The notes beneath the pieces are model-generated. The model made no database searches, was not told the DNA's origin, and worked only from the letters and a program-made list of their open reading frames with translations. Shown here piece after piece: positions 1-10,989 of a DNA stretch of 64,000 nt. The position numbers and the translations under genes are program-made. This DNA comes from Cordilura impudica (lineage: Eukaryota > Arthropoda > Insecta > Diptera > Scathophagidae): positions 52,490,516 to 52,554,515 of the forward strand of contig OY821521.1 in assembly GCA_963682025.1 (NCBI GenBank), in the 5' to 3' direction. Each line of letters begins with the position of its first letter. Within the stretch, counting starts at the first letter, position 1.

Positions 1-61
1 AAGTTTTCTTTAAAAAAAAAAAAATAAAATTTTAATCATCAAAATTTTTTTATTTGAAAGA

Positions 62-866
62 CCAATGATTTCGGCATATGGCCACCTTGGCTGTTCTTGA
101 CGAAGCACATTCTGCGCTTCCAATTTTGTGCAACATTTTCGAGAATTGCTGGTCGTTTGACACGAACAACACAAAGGTGTCAATTATTGCTGGTTTGTCA
201 ACATAAAGCAGTGACTTCCCGTAGCTCCACAGGAAATAATCGAGAAGTGTCTAATCGGATGACCTTGGATGGCAATTGACAAGTCTATTTCTGGAAATCA
301 ACTTATAGCCAAATTTTGATTTCAATAATAAGACGATGGTTACCATCCTGTTGAAACCACATCTCGCCCTGATCCATTTCATCCATATTACAAAATAGCA
401 TTGATCATGGTGTGGTAACGATCTCCATTGACCGTAACGCGAGCTCCGGCTTAATTTTGAAGAAATAAGGCCCAATGATGCCACCAGCTTGTAAACCGCA
501 CCAATCAGTGCTTTTTCTGGACGTAATGGAGTCTGTAGGTTCTGTTGCGTATTGGTCTCACACCATATGTGGCAATTTTGTTTATTAACAAGCCTGTTTA
601 GCCCAAATTGAACAATTTTGCGTTAAAATATCAGTTGAGTTTCAAACTGCTCTAGAGCGCAATCGGCGAAAGAACGACGCATATGATGGACTTTTGGCTT
701 TAATTCCTGCACCAGCTGGATCTTATACGGGTGCAGGCAAATAACTTTGTGCAAAATTTTCCACGTAGTAGATGGACAGAATACCGATAAACTTGTATCT
801 TCTTCCACGATATTCTCTTCTGTACGCGCATTCCTTCGACTTGTTGGTGTTAGTACATCATTTAAG
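62..866 (-). pseudogene. rosa-like (DD41D) mariner transposase relic
   Basis: Decayed transposase of the same type as the complete copy at 51.6-52.7 kb. Read on the minus strand, pieces in different frames keep family order: a helix-turn-helix part with HPYKIQLVQELKP (about 690-730), then a stretch near VTVNGDRY (about 430), then ISRNRLVNCHPRSSD (about 250-300), which corresponds to the ISRNGPVSWPPRSCD block just before the third catalytic Asp. The C-terminal end reaches about position 62. The first catalytic block is not readable and several frameshifts and stops are present, so it cannot make transposase. No terminal inverted repeat was found at either side. The family assignment comes from direct comparison with the two better copies in this window. 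Confidence 0.75.
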
Positions 867-1079
867 GGTCTATTACACGATGCGTTTTTTACATATATAC
901 TGTCACTTTTTTATCCATATGTAATTCCGTATATCTATCAAAATTGTCGTTTTACATACGCTTCATAATTTTGATATCGTATGACATAACCTCTAAATGT
1001 AAACAGCAACTGATTTTTTAATTTGTTAATATACAAAATTAATTGTTAAAAAAAACACACAATAAAAAACTCGAACATA

Positions 1080-1471
1080 CATATCGCACCTGCACCTCTA
1101 AAGTGAGTCAACTCAAAATTTTTCAATTTCCACTTTTTGCAAGAAAACGATACACAGTGATCATATATATCCACTGTAGAAATATTACATCGATTTTTTT
1201 AGTCTTTCGCAAAAAAAAAATACAGTTATAACCCTCTTCGTGTAATACGAGTAGCTTCTTTAGAATCCACTAAAAAGACATATTTTGAGTTCCACCCAAA
1301 AGAATTGTTATTTTTGCTGATCAACAATAACTACTGTTGTATACTTATTTTTTTTCGCAATTCTTTACAATGAAAAAACTGTTTTTAAATTTTATAGTAA
1401 ATATTAAAACAAAAACCGTTTCTTTGTAAATTTTCAGTTGACTCACTTTAGAGGTATAGGTGCGATATATG
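1080..1471. mobile_element. MITE with ~45-bp terminal inverted repeats, TA target
   Basis: A 392-bp element whose ends are imperfect inverted repeats. The left end reads CATATCGCACCTGCACCTCT and the right end, reverse-complemented, reads CATATATCGCACCTATACCT; the similarity continues through AAAGTGAGTCAACT. Both ends abut TA, as expected for Tc1/mariner-superfamily non-autonomous elements. There is no coding capacity inside. Superfamily assignment from the TA duplication is inference. Confidence 0.7.
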
Positions 1472-1504
1472 TAAACAAACATAGATCAGACCAATAAACA
1501 CATA

Positions 1505-2106
1505 TTTTTATTTTGATATCAGTTATTTCGTTATGTACACGAACATGTTTCTATCACGTAGTTTTTGTTTCGAACACACATAAACTACAGAGATTCGAGT
1601 GTAGTTTTATTTTAGGTTCATGTTCTTGCACGTGTACTGCTAAAAAAACAGAACATATTCTTGAACGCGTACATCTAAAAATTAAAACATTATCCACTCG
1701 CTATCGGAAAAAAACGAAATTAAGTCATAAGCAACATATAAAATTTCTCTGTTTTCTATTTTATTACCATCTTTTTATTTTTATTTTTTCATTTTTATTA
1801 TTGTCTTTTTATTTTTATTTTTTTTATAACTGCTAATGAATTATTTTAGATTTTTTAAATAAATTTGATTGAAACAATTGTTGTCCTTATTAAAGGGGCG
1901 TTTCAAATTTTTCCGATCGCGAGTGGATAATATTTTAGTTTTTAGATGTACGCGTTCAAGAACATGTTCTGTTTTTTTTTTTTAGCAGTAAACGTGCACG
2001 AACACAAATTTAAAATAAAGCTACACTCGAATCTGTGTGGTTTATGTGTGTTCGAAACAAAAAATTGGTGATAGACACATAATCGTGTACATAACGAAAT
2101 ATTAAA
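1505..2106. repeat. Foldback element, ~200-bp inverted arms
   Basis: The arms at about 1505-1712 and 1907-2106 are reverse complements of each other with some indels. Shared blocks include TTCGTTATGTACACGA at the outer ends and GCGAGTGGATAAT (seen inverted as ATTATCCACTCGC) at the inner ends. The spacer of about 195 bp is T-rich. This looks like a MITE or foldback transposon; no target duplication was resolved. Confidence 0.6.
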
Positions 2107-2529
2107 ACGAAACACAGTTATGATTGTGTTTGACACAGTACAAAGCTTAGAAACACACATAATTGATATGAAAATAAAAATATGTGTTGCCTGCTTTAGA
2201 ACAGAACATTGTGGGTTTGATGTGTGTATTTTCTGAACCTTGATTAAAAATAAAGTTATATATTTTATATATTTTTTATTGTTAATTAATATTAAACAAT
2301 TTATTGTTCTTTTAATATTCATCTTTTTAGTTTTGTTTTTCTTCCGCCACAACCAGTGTTGTATTTTCATATGTTTTGTCATGTCAAAAAAGAACCTGTT
2401 CTAATTGTAATATGTATAGGTGACTCTCCTCATGTATTGTACATAAACAATATTTCATATGTATCACACGATGTGTACAACTGTTTCTGTGAGAAATTTT
2501 GCCCAGCCCTCATACCCAAATTATTTGCA
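2107..2529. other. AT-rich sequence with no recognised feature
   Basis: No gene, RNA or repeat boundary recognised in this stretch. Short open frames here have no family resemblance that I can see. Confidence 0.4.
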
Positions 2530-2890
2530 GTCACAGGCCCCATATAAAGCTTATTCCCAATATTTACTTATACCTATTAAAAAAATGAAAATATTGCATA
2601 GAACATTTTCAAACTTGGTTTATAAATGTTTCTGAGAAAATTAAGTGAATTTACTAAACATGGTCATAATGGGTCGATTTTATGACTTGCTGCCCACATA
2701 AAAATTACATCGGATGTGAAGATTTTCATATCTGTACACCACAAATTAATAACAATACCACTATAATTTATGCTTATTTTCAATATCCAGTTATTGCTTT
2801 AGCAAAGTTGGATCCTCTCGCGAAGTACATGATGAAGGGTATGGAATATTTGGTCTACACGGACTATAATTTTCTAACGTGTTACGTTTA
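2530..2890 (-). repeat. GACGG-type interspersed repeat, degraded copy
   Basis: Diverged minus-strand partial copy of the repeat described at 5762-6505. Recognisable blocks are GGCCCCATATAAAGC near 2530, CATCGGATGTGAAGATTTTC near 2710, and the family's outer end near 2860-2890 (GGTCTACACGGACTATAAT). The part holding the GACGG tract is absent. Confidence 0.5.
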
Positions 2891-2954
2891 TGATATTTAC
2901 AACTGCCGATGGTCTTACCCTACCCTATTCCTGACAGACAAGTGATGAATTTTG

Positions 2955-3700
2955 ATCCATTTTGGTTCGAATCTTATCACAGCCAGCGGGGAATGCCCTT
3001 ATTGACTGGAAGCCATATTCAGATCGAATTATAAGAAGCAGCCGAATTATCTACAAAAGAATCGTTTTATGACCTTCTCAGCTAAGTATTAACATCAGTA
3101 CACCGATGTGATATTATGATAATGATGGGTGATTTTAACGCTCAAGTAGGAGCAGACAACACCACCGTAGAATGCACAATGGGAAAGCATGGATTAGGGC
3201 GGCTGACAGAGAATGTAGAAGTGTTAGTAGAGATATGTATAACAAACACCCTGGTTACTGGTGGCACGCTGTTTCCTCACTCAAGGGTACATAAAGTGAA
3301 ATGGGTTTCCGCTGACGGGGTAAATGAGAACCAAATCGATCACATTACTATTAAGAGAAAATGGCGAGGTTCACTTCTGGTAATCGCAACAATCCGCATA
3401 AAAATTGCCGCAATTAAAAAGGACACAAAAATCTCCCAAAGAGGACATAATGTTGATAAACTCAAAGATTTAACAGTTGCAATTACTTCACGTTAGCATT
3501 GAGAACATCGCTTCAGAATAAGAATAATAGAGATCGTTGCTGGGAGGAAACAAAAAAGATATTAACAAAAACAGCAGACAATCATGTGGGTTATAAGAAC
3601 AACTCCCGTAAAGAGTGGATTAGTGTTGAAACGTGGAGACTGCTATTAAAGAAAAAACGCCAAAGGCCCAGGTAATAATAGTATAAAATAGCACAACAAA
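2955..3700 (+). pseudogene. RTE/BovB-like non-LTR retrotransposon endonuclease fragment
   Basis: Translated + strand pieces match the apurinic-type endonuclease of RTE-clade retrotransposons (often annotated craniofacial development protein 2-like). The open part at 3116-3360 carries MGDFNAQVGAD (catalytic Asn/Asp region), GKHGLGRLTEN, VTGGTLFPHSRVHKVKWVS and NQIDHI; the last is the conserved Asp-His pair. It is preceded by a damaged KPYSDRII segment (about 3010) and followed, after a frameshift near 3370, by HNVDKLKDL and by RKEWISVETWRLL at about 3610-3650. The reverse transcriptase is missing and frames are broken, so it is dead. The downstream limit is the mariner element that starts at 3712. 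Confidence 0.75.
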
Positions 3701-3711
3701 ATTATGCTATA

Positions 3712-4977
3712 AAGGGTTTTTCAATAAGAGCGCTACAAAAGTTTTTTTAAATAAAACAAAAACGGTTTTGGATAGCAATGAAATTCTTTATTCCTGTGAA
3801 AGTACGTTCGATGCCATTATGTATGGAAATTAATCTCTTTTGCATGGCCACCACGGGTACGCTTGCAGAAGTCTAGACGCTGAACCCAATTTTCGACGGT
3901 TTTCAAGCATAAAACGGCCGATATTGCTGCAATTTCACGTTCGATATTCGTACGAAGTTCATCAATCGTCGCTGGCTTGTTGGCATAGACCATAGACTTG
4001 ACGTAGCCCCTCAGGATATAGTCCAACGGGGTCAAATCGCATGACCGAGGCGGCCAATCGACTGGACCATTTCGTGAGATAACACGTTCTCCAAACTTGG
4101 TTTCCAATAAATTGATTGTGACATTCGCTGTGTAGCTTGTGGCGCCGTCCTGTTGGAACCACATGTCCTCCAAGTCCATATCATCTAATTGGGGCCAAAA
4201 ATATTCTGTTATCATTGAACGGTAGCGATTCCCATTCACAGTAACGTGCCGGTCTTGATCATCACGGAAGAAGTACGGCCCAATGACGCCGCCGGCCATT
4301 ATGACTCATGGAGTACGTGTGGATTGCTGTCTGATCAATAACGCATATTTTGTTTATTGACGAAGCCATTCAGCCAGAAATGAGCCTCATCGCTGAAGAT
4401 GATTTTTCGATGAAAATCCGAATCATTTTCAAGTTGTTGCTCAGCTCAATTCACGAACATACGACGCTTCTGGTGGTCAAGCGGCTTCAGTTCTTGCGTC
4501 AGTTTGATCTTGTAAGGATGTAGGCCAAGATCATTTCGCAAAATTCGCCACAATGACGTCGCAGAGATGCCCAACGCTTGAGAACGACGTGTGAGAAACA
4601 CATTTGGGCTTTCTTCGACTGAAGCTTCAGTGACAGCAATATTCTCGACACTACGGGCACTTCTTTGTCTCACTGGTACGGGAACATTTTGTACTGTGCC
4701 TGTGGATTCAAATTTTTCCACTAGACGCTCAATTGTTGATCTGCTATGACGATTATGACGACCATAAATTGGACGTAGCGCTCTTAACGTTGAGGCCACT
4801 GACTCCGAATTTCGGTAGTAAATTTTAATAATTTTGACTCGTTGTTGGCTCGTATATCTTTCCATCATGAAATGGCAAACCTTACTGAAGAGGAATGTCA
4901 AAAGAGCGGCAAGAAATATGGCGGTGTTTGCTGTCCCTGTCTTTCTACTTTTGTAGCGTCCCTGTTGAAAACCCCTT
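3712..4977 (-). mobile_element. rosa-like (DD41D) mariner, complete ends, broken transposase
   Basis: A 1,266-bp Tc1/mariner element. The ends are inverted repeats of about 33 bp: the left starts AAGGGTTTTTCAATAAGAGC and the right, reverse-complemented, AAGGGGTTTTCAACAGGGAC, and both continue with GCTACAAAAGT. Both abut TA, the expected target duplication. The minus-strand transposase is in at least two pieces: an N-terminal part (4446-4901) with the paired helix-turn-helix region and HPYKIKLTQELKP, and a catalytic part (3817-4299) with DMWFQQDGATSYTA and PPRSCDLTPLDY. The second and third Asp are separated by 41 residues, the DD41D spacing. A stop or frameshift around 4300-4445 breaks the frame across the first catalytic block, so the copy is not autonomous. 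Confidence 0.85.
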
Positions 4978-5395
4978 TACAAGCAGCTGCTGAAACCAGT
5001 CTGGACCTATGGAATCCAAGTGTGGGGATGTGAAAAAAATTCCATCATGCAACAAATACAAAAATTCCAAAATAAATTTTTAAGTAATATTGTTAAAGCC
5101 CCATGCCGACATTCATCGTGACTTAAATATAAGCACCTGCTGAGGCTCATAGAGTAAGACTACTGAGTCATCCCAGTAATGAAATTCACGAGCTACTTAA
5201 TACTGCGGGTCTAGCAAGAAGGCTAAATCCCTACAAACTCCACGACCTGTTAGGTCGATTCAACCCCGATTGAGTTTATTGATAACACTCCTATATCTGT
5301 AACCCCTATTACTAAATATTGTAATTAGAGCTAAACTATTAGTTAGTTTATATAGACTAGTCGTAGTATGAAGTTAAAAAATAAAAAATATGTCC
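4978..5395 (+). pseudogene. jockey-type LINE 3' end fragment
   Basis: Directly right of the mariner terminus. Frame pieces resemble the C-terminal region after the reverse transcriptase of jockey-like elements: a LWNPSV-like remnant of the WTYGIQLWG motif, a damaged HRDLNIST (about 5105-5140) and a final RRLN/DLLGRFNPD-like segment that ends near 5272. An AT-rich 3' tail follows to about 5395. Several stops are present. Only the 3' end survives, as expected from 5' truncation during target-primed insertion. Confidence 0.6.
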
Positions 5396-5495
5396 TCTAA
5401 ATGAAACTTGGACTCATCTGAAAAGAGTTCACAGTTCATGTGTTCTTTACAAAGAATCATGCGAGAAAGACGATATCAGTGGTTTCTTCACAGGA
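5395..5495 (-). pseudogene. Tc1-type transposase fragment
   Basis: A short minus-strand piece reads KEHMNCELFSDESKF, which matches the stretch around the first catalytic Asp of Tc1-family transposases (usual form FAKEHMNWE..FSDESKF). Upstream KKPLISSF is also typical of the family. Nothing else of the element was found. Confidence 0.6.
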
Positions 5496-5539
5496 CAATA
5501 TCAACCAAGATCAGCCTCAATTGGTCATCAGGAAGCAGT

Positions 5540-7060
5540 TCGATCACACATTTTTAGTTTCAAATAATCAATTGGAATACTGGTTACACAGGTGGAAATA
5601 AGAATAAATGAACAAAAATGTATCCACGTTACTTTTACGCTCAGAAGAGAAATATGCCCTCAAATCCGAATAAACAATCAGCAAATACCGCAACATTCTG
5701 ATATATTTGGGACTTCATCTTGACTGGAACAAACACATAGAATCAAAATGAATACAAATAAAACAAGTAAGAAAATTATAGTCGGTCTAGACCAACTGTA
5801 CGATACCCTATACCATGCGTTTAGAAACCCTATCTCTTAGGCCCAACTAACTGGACATAGAAAATAAGCAAAAACCAAATTTGAGTGGGATTTTTATTAA
5901 TTTTTTTGGCTGCAGATATGAAAAAGTTCATATCGGATGCTATATCTATATAGGGACTAGGTCCAAAAATGGATCGATCCTGATCATGTTTGGTGAAGAG
6001 TCTTGCATTTTGCAAAAATATATACAAACAAAATTTGAGAAGAATCAGTGCAATATTTTTGTTTTTTAATAGATTTAAGTGAAGATCGGGAAGCAGCTCT
6101 ATATGGGGTCAAAGGGATCATTTTTGGACTACTCATTAATGGATGTAATGGATGTAATGAACGCATACAAACCCAATTTGAGTAAGATCTATATGACAAT
6201 TTGGATCTTATGGCAATTTATGTCGATTTCATATGGGTAATTTGTATGGGGGCTAGGTCTGAACATGAACCTTATATACCAAATTACATCAAAATATATT
6301 CATATTTGCGACCTGTAGTTTGATGACAAGGTTTACATGGACACACAGACGGACGGACGGACGGACATTGTTAAATCAACCCAGAAAGTGATTCTGATTC
6401 GATCGGTATAATTAAAGATGGGTCTAGGTCAAATATTTTTGGTTGTTACAAACAGCAGCACAAAGTCATTATACCCAAACCACATAGTGGTATAGGGTAT
6501 AATTAAAATTAGTTCAAATTACGTGGCAAATTGGCAGAAATTCAAAGCTAAGTCTTGATTGCAATTTATTGATATATAATTCAGTCATGAGACCCATTTG
6601 GTGCTACGCTATACAGTAATGGGGAACTGCTTCAGCTTCCAATATAGGGAAAATACAAAGATGCCAAAATAAGATGCTAAAGTTGATTACCCGCACCCCA
6701 TGGTATGTGAGAAACTCACAATTACATAGAGAATTTAACGTACCCCTAGTTAAAGTCGAAATTATGACACACTGTTCAAGCTACTTGAAAAAACTAGACA
6801 CTCACCCGAATATCTTAACGCGTGACCTTCTCAACAATTGCATCCACCAACGCCTAAGAAGGAGAGAGACTGCAGATCTTATAATAAATGCTTGAGGTTA
6901 CCTAAGCCAATGAATATTTATTTGTTTCGAATTTATGTAGAAACATTAAATTTTTTCTGGCACTGGCCGGATGTAATAAGTTAAGTATTAGTTCTAAGAT
7001 TTGAAAAATTATTGTTAGTTCACTAAGTGAAGATCTAATAAATAAATGCATGAGAAACAA
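5540..7060 (+). pseudogene. jockey-type LINE, 5' truncated, interrupted by another repeat
   Basis: Two + strand segments of one jockey-like second ORF flank the repeat at 5762-6505. The left segment (about 5555-5760) has a WLHRWKIRINEQKC-like thumb region and CVTFTLRRE/IPQ-type motifs. The right segment (about 6510-6895) resumes with LVQITWQIGRNSKLSLD, PIWCYAIQ and then an open frame containing TPWYVRNSQLHREFNVP and ending RRETADLIINA. The order and spacing match a jockey C-terminus that was continuous before insertion. A 3' tail with AATAAATAAATG ends near 7060. The catalytic YADD region is missing, so this is a 5'-truncated dead copy. Confidence 0.7.
5762..6505 (+). repeat. GACGG-type interspersed repeat (reference copy)
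   Basis: A roughly 740-bp repeat present at least six times in the window. The left end has GTCGGTCTAGACC followed by ACGATACCCTATACCA; the right end has CCACATAGTGGTATAGGGTA, so related inverted motifs sit near both ends. About 150 bp before the right end lies CACACAGACGGACGGACGG. It has no convincing coding capacity. In this copy it sits inside a jockey LINE. Similar GACGGAC repeats are common in fly introns; whether this is a MITE or another class is unresolved. Confidence 0.7.
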
Positions 7061-7885
7061 AAGTATAATTTTTAACCATTTTTAAACTCTCTTGCTATTA
7101 AATTATCCTGTCTTTGACTCATTTTATGGGACCTGCCACCGTACTACCTCTGTCACAAGTTAGTGGATTTATTCATAGAATTTTTCATCAAAATCATCTA
7201 TTATTCTTGTTTTTAACGCTTCACGAAACTAATAATTAATTATGAGATTGAAACCTTGAAAAATTCATTTGTATAGAAAAAACAGTTGAAAGAAATTATC
7301 AGAAACTATAAATATTTAAATAACGGTTAAGATGTTATACATTTTCTTCCATACCATCGATTTTTATTGGAATAATAAACTTTGGTATAGAAATATAAAA
7401 GTTTCCATTGTTTTGGCATCAATAAAAAATGTTTTTTTTCGTTCATCTATTGTTTTTTTTTGCAACAAATTTTGTATCTTTCTATAGAGCACACACTAAA
7501 GTTTGATTTCTGAAAAAAAAATAAACATTATTTTAAGGTTTAACGCGAAATTATTAAAAAACGAGAAGGGAAATTCCTAATTTTGCAAGAAATTTCAATG
7601 TATTGTCATACATTGTATATTGTCCAGTTGTCTACACTTTTTATATGTACACTCTACCCTACCAATCATACAAATACTTTGTCAGATTTTTAAAATTCTA
7701 AAATTCGCGATTTTACTATATCGAAGACTTCACAAATCAATGACCTCTTTATTGTCTATTGTCGAAGAATTCGTATTTCATTCGACCATTGATATATATC
7801 CAGTTAATTCTTACGAATTTCTTTATGAAGTTTTTTGCGAGCTTTTAATATCTATGAGTGTTTTTCTATTGTTAACATAATGATA
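7061..7885. other. AT-rich intronic or flanking sequence, nothing recognised
   Basis: I find no coding homology, RNA gene or repeat boundary. No further channel exon was recognised here, although exons downstream of 8803 must exist somewhere on this side. Confidence 0.4.
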
Positions 7886-8251
7886 TCTATAATATTAATT
7901 AACTAGGCGATTTCTTGTGACCGATGTTTTGTTCTACCGTTTTATCCCGATTTTGACCAAACGTATATTATTTAAAAGGTATTTCTTTTTGACCGTTTTG
8001 CAGATTTATAGATTTTTAAATTTTTTCTTTTATTTTGAGTAAATTACATTTAAAATTGCTACTAACCCATACATAAAATTATACTATGTCATGTGTGTTT
8101 TATAAAATTTGTTAATGTGTTTGTTAGTGCGTTTGTTATCTTTATTAACAATAATAATAAACCATAAAAGTGTTGGTTTGTGAATTGGCTTAGTTGAAAA
8201 ATAAAGCTGCCTAGAAATTGCACTCGAATTTCGAGCGCTGGAATCTGCTAG
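7886..8251 (+). mobile_element. Non-autonomous Helitron, copy 1
   Basis: A 366-bp element with canonical Helitron ends: it begins TCTATAATATTAAT after a host A and ends CTGCTAG before a host T, with no target duplication. Twelve bases before the CTAG is a short hairpin, CTCG-AATTT-CGAG, the expected 3' terminator structure. The interior is shared with copies at 12653, 14311 and 43014. It has no Rep/helicase coding sequence. Confidence 0.85.
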
Positions 8252-8802
8252 TTTAATTTAAACTCTGTAGAAACGAAACTTAGTAACTTAACAACTGCGC
8301 CACTGATCGAGTTTTTTCCCCTTAAAATATATTGTAAAGCAAAATAAGAATTTTATTTTATTTTTAAATTTTATTTAATAAAAATGTAAGTTAAACCATT
8401 AAAAAAATGAGTTTTATAAAATTAAATTGAGTTGAGTAATCCAAATTTAATAAATTGCAATCAACACAAAATAAAATATAAAAATCATACAACAAAAAAA
8501 AAAAAAAAAAGAAAATGTTAACACGCGAACAACACATACAGCCACACACACATATACATATATACAAGGAGCACAAAAGCATAGAAGTTTACGGAAAGGT
8601 AGAGTTGAGTTTAAACCCCTTTTTTTTATAATTTTGCTTAATAAAAATGAGAAATATAACAATTTCGGTTTTATAAAAACCAACACAAAAATAAAAAAAA
8701 CCACACACAAATACAAATTTAATCATTAATATATTATATATACATATTTTTATATTATTTACTATGTCATCACTGCTAGCTGAGGGCCACATTTGTACTT
8801 AC
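8252..8802. other. Channel intron part: AT-rich, polypurine and CA/TA microsatellite
   Basis: Contains a long A run (about 8491-8510) and a short CACACA/TATACATATATA tract near 8540-8565. It begins the intron downstream of channel exon 8, whose donor is at 8802-8797. Confidence 0.5.
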
Positions 8803-9017
8803 CACCACCATCTTTACCCGTTGCTGCTGGATCAACATTTTGATTTTGTTGATTTTGATTGACAACAAATGCAGAATTTTCTTCTTTTGTTATGCTCATA
8901 TAGTAGCAGGTGTCATCCTTTTTCATAATGTGTCTAGGTCCAGGATTAAGCAGGATGGTATCTTCATAGAATTCTGGCAATTGAGCAGGTCGAACACCAA
9001 CTAATGCTACACCATAT
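8803..9017 (-). CDS. Slo2/KCNT potassium channel, exon H (RCK1 end)
   Basis: A 215-bp exon encoding 71 full codons, from YGVALVGVRPAQLPEF to AATGKDGG. It belongs to the cytoplasmic RCK1 domain of a Slo2/SLACK channel: ILLNPGPRHIM, DTCYYMSITKEENSAF and the preceding GVxxVGVR are hallmark strings shared with vertebrate KCNT1. The acceptor is ACCCAG before the exon and the donor is GTAAGT after it; the first base completes the Lys codon begun in the exon at 9095-9244 and the last base opens the next codon. The 77-bp intron to the previous exon is the shortest found here. The Asn/Gln-rich end (NQNQQNQN) begins the variable linker between RCK1 and RCK2, so later exons are still missing. Confidence 0.93.
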
Positions 9018-9094
9018 CTGGGTAGACAAAAAAAAAAAGGAAAATAATATTAAATTGAAAAAAAAAATCTTTTTGTATCAGTGTTTCAACTTAC

Positions 9095-9244
9095 TTTCGA
9101 TGTGAATGAAAGCTGGCATATGTAAAACTTTTACCCTCATATTCACCAAAGAATCGACTATCGCCTAAAACTATATGATAGATTTCATTACCCGAACATT
9201 TGCCATACAAGCGATGCCATTCTTCAGGTGATTGCTGACCCTCT
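9095..9244 (-). CDS. Slo2/KCNT potassium channel, exon G (RCK1)
   Basis: A 150-bp exon giving 49 whole codons, [20 protein letters not shown] through YASFHSHR, plus split codons at both ends. The segment [20 protein letters not shown] is almost invariant in the Slo2 family ([11 protein letters not shown]). It follows the RGQ end of the 23.8-kb exon; the split Gln codon (CA plus A) joins exactly. The acceptor is TTTCCAG and the donor GTAAGT. The intron upstream is about 14.5 kb long and is filled with Helitrons, Transib and minisatellite. Confidence 0.93.
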
Positions 9245-9938
9245 CTGGAAAGAAAAAATTTCATTATTAATTTATTTATTTCGTAATTTTCCTTAGATTT
9301 GAGTTTCAATGTAGAACTACATTTCCATATTGAAGACACTTGATAATAGTTTAAGGTTTTATCATCAATAGTGAAGAGTATATTTCCTGGCCTTCACATA
9401 AAACAACATTAATAATTAATATCAAGCCTTACCTTTTAGTTAGGATATAACAAACCTCCCTAAGTTAACTCCACTTAATTGAGATGGTACTTAATTATTA
9501 TATTAAGCCTAAGGTTTCTTAATTAAAACTATATTCATTTTGTACTTATTTAATAAAATTCTGCTTAACCTTTTTGCAATGACCTTGATAAAATACAAAT
9601 TTTAATTACTTTAGTATGCCTTTCTTACACTCTTACCCAAATGCATACATACTTACAAACACACACGCTTGTAGTTTGTTAAACTCTAACAGTAGCAAAA
9701 TTTTATTTTTTATAATTATTCATATTTGTTTTTTTTTCTAGTTGTAATGTTAATTAGTTAGTTAAGTGCAATATATATTTTTTACATTTATCTAAAAAGT
9801 AATTTATCATTAAAACAAAGGTCTGCAAACATTGAACTTTTGGCAACATGAGAGTTGCTTAAAAGAAGGTGCAGCAGACTAATGTACACAATTACAAATA
9901 CGGTTTTACTGAATATGTTTATATATATGTATGTATTA
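9245..9938. other. Channel intron, AT-rich, nothing recognised
   Basis: Sequence between the channel acceptor at 9245 and the repeat that starts at 9939. No coding resemblance and no inverted repeats were noticed. Confidence 0.4.
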
Positions 9939-10740
9939 GGGTGGCTTTTAATAAAGAAAGTGTTCAAAATCTCGGTCCCAACCCCCCAGAAATATGCGAA
10001 TAGCAAAAAACTGAGATATACAAAGTTTTGGGTTAATTAAAAAAAATTATGAAGGCCCTCAACGCGACTAAAAATTTGAAGTGTGTTTACATGAGGAAAA
10101 TATGACTTTTTTTAAGATTTTACGAAAATTTCATTAATATGATTTTTTTTCTTTCAGATTCTACGAAAATTTCGTTCTATAGTTTAATTTTTTCGACAAG
10201 TTGTTATATGAATCGATATCAGTACTAAATTATCCTTTCAAAAAGCTATATAACTTTAAAATCGAATAAAAACTTGCCAAGAAATAACAAACGCCCCAGA
10301 CCACTTTTGTGCCAAAAAAAATTATAGGTCATGATATGTGATAAACATTTTGCAACTTTAACAAATTGATTAAAGCCATAATTTTTTTTGGTCTCCATAC
10401 ATATAAGTACTCAGATATGAAGATTTGTTTTATTACCACGTTGTTAACCTATTGCGAAATGAGACCAAAAATGGAAAATTTTTTTGGTAAAATTTTGAAA
10501 ACTCCTTTTTTAAGTTTTAAAAAATTTTCTTTAACAATATTTAAAAAAATTGATGTAGCTCTTTAAGGTATTATTAAATGCATGTTAGACATTAACTGTG
10601 GGTTTTTGTAGGTAAATTCCTATACCAGAATTTTTCTGACAAGGATTTTAATTTTTTAAAATATTCTGTAGATGTACTATTTCTAAATACTTTGTATCAA
10701 AAATTCATCACTTTTCTACTTTTAAATGTTATATTTTATC
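9939..10740 (+). repeat. TAGGGTGG-family repeat, copy 1
   Basis: About 800 bp shared, with 20-30% visible divergence, with copies at 13.1-13.8 kb, 14.6-15.3 kb (both inverted) and 40.0-40.7 kb. One end starts TAGGGTGGC and is followed by AATATGCGAATAGCAAAAAA and by CTCAACGCGACT. The other end, near ACTTTGTATCAAAAATTCAT, is not clearly bounded. There is no supported protein. A start of TAGGGTGG would suit a hAT-type end, but no matching opposite terminus was found. Confidence 0.6.
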
Positions 10741-10989
10741 TTAGTAGCCTAGGGTTTTGGAAAAAATAATATGAGTCCATTACCCCTTTTGGAATTGGGG
10801 TCACATATGATTCCAAGTTAATAAGAGACAATTTATTCAAAAAATTCAAATATTTTGTAAGTGCGTTTGAGTTTTTAAATGCGACGCTTAAAATATAATA
10901 ACTAAATGTGTAGAACTTCCGTTCCTTAAATTTGGGATAAATCCGAGAACGATAACCCATTATTTGCCAATGCCAGCTTTTGATTTGAA

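Noticed and set aside
1513..1836. A 107-codon + frame and its mirror at 1942-2382 (-)
   Set aside because: Both are translations of the two arms of one foldback element; the similar peptides arise from the inverted repeat.
5881..6199. Small frames recurring at 5.9, 11.9, 32.6 and 58.9 kb with similar peptides (FINFFGCRYEKVHIGC)
   Set aside because: They recur because they lie in the GACGG-type repeat; frames differ among copies and no conserved start or stop is seen.
9939..10740. TAGGGTGG family as a hAT element like the one at 34427
   Set aside because: Only one terminus resembles a hAT end; no inverted partner or 8-bp duplication was found.
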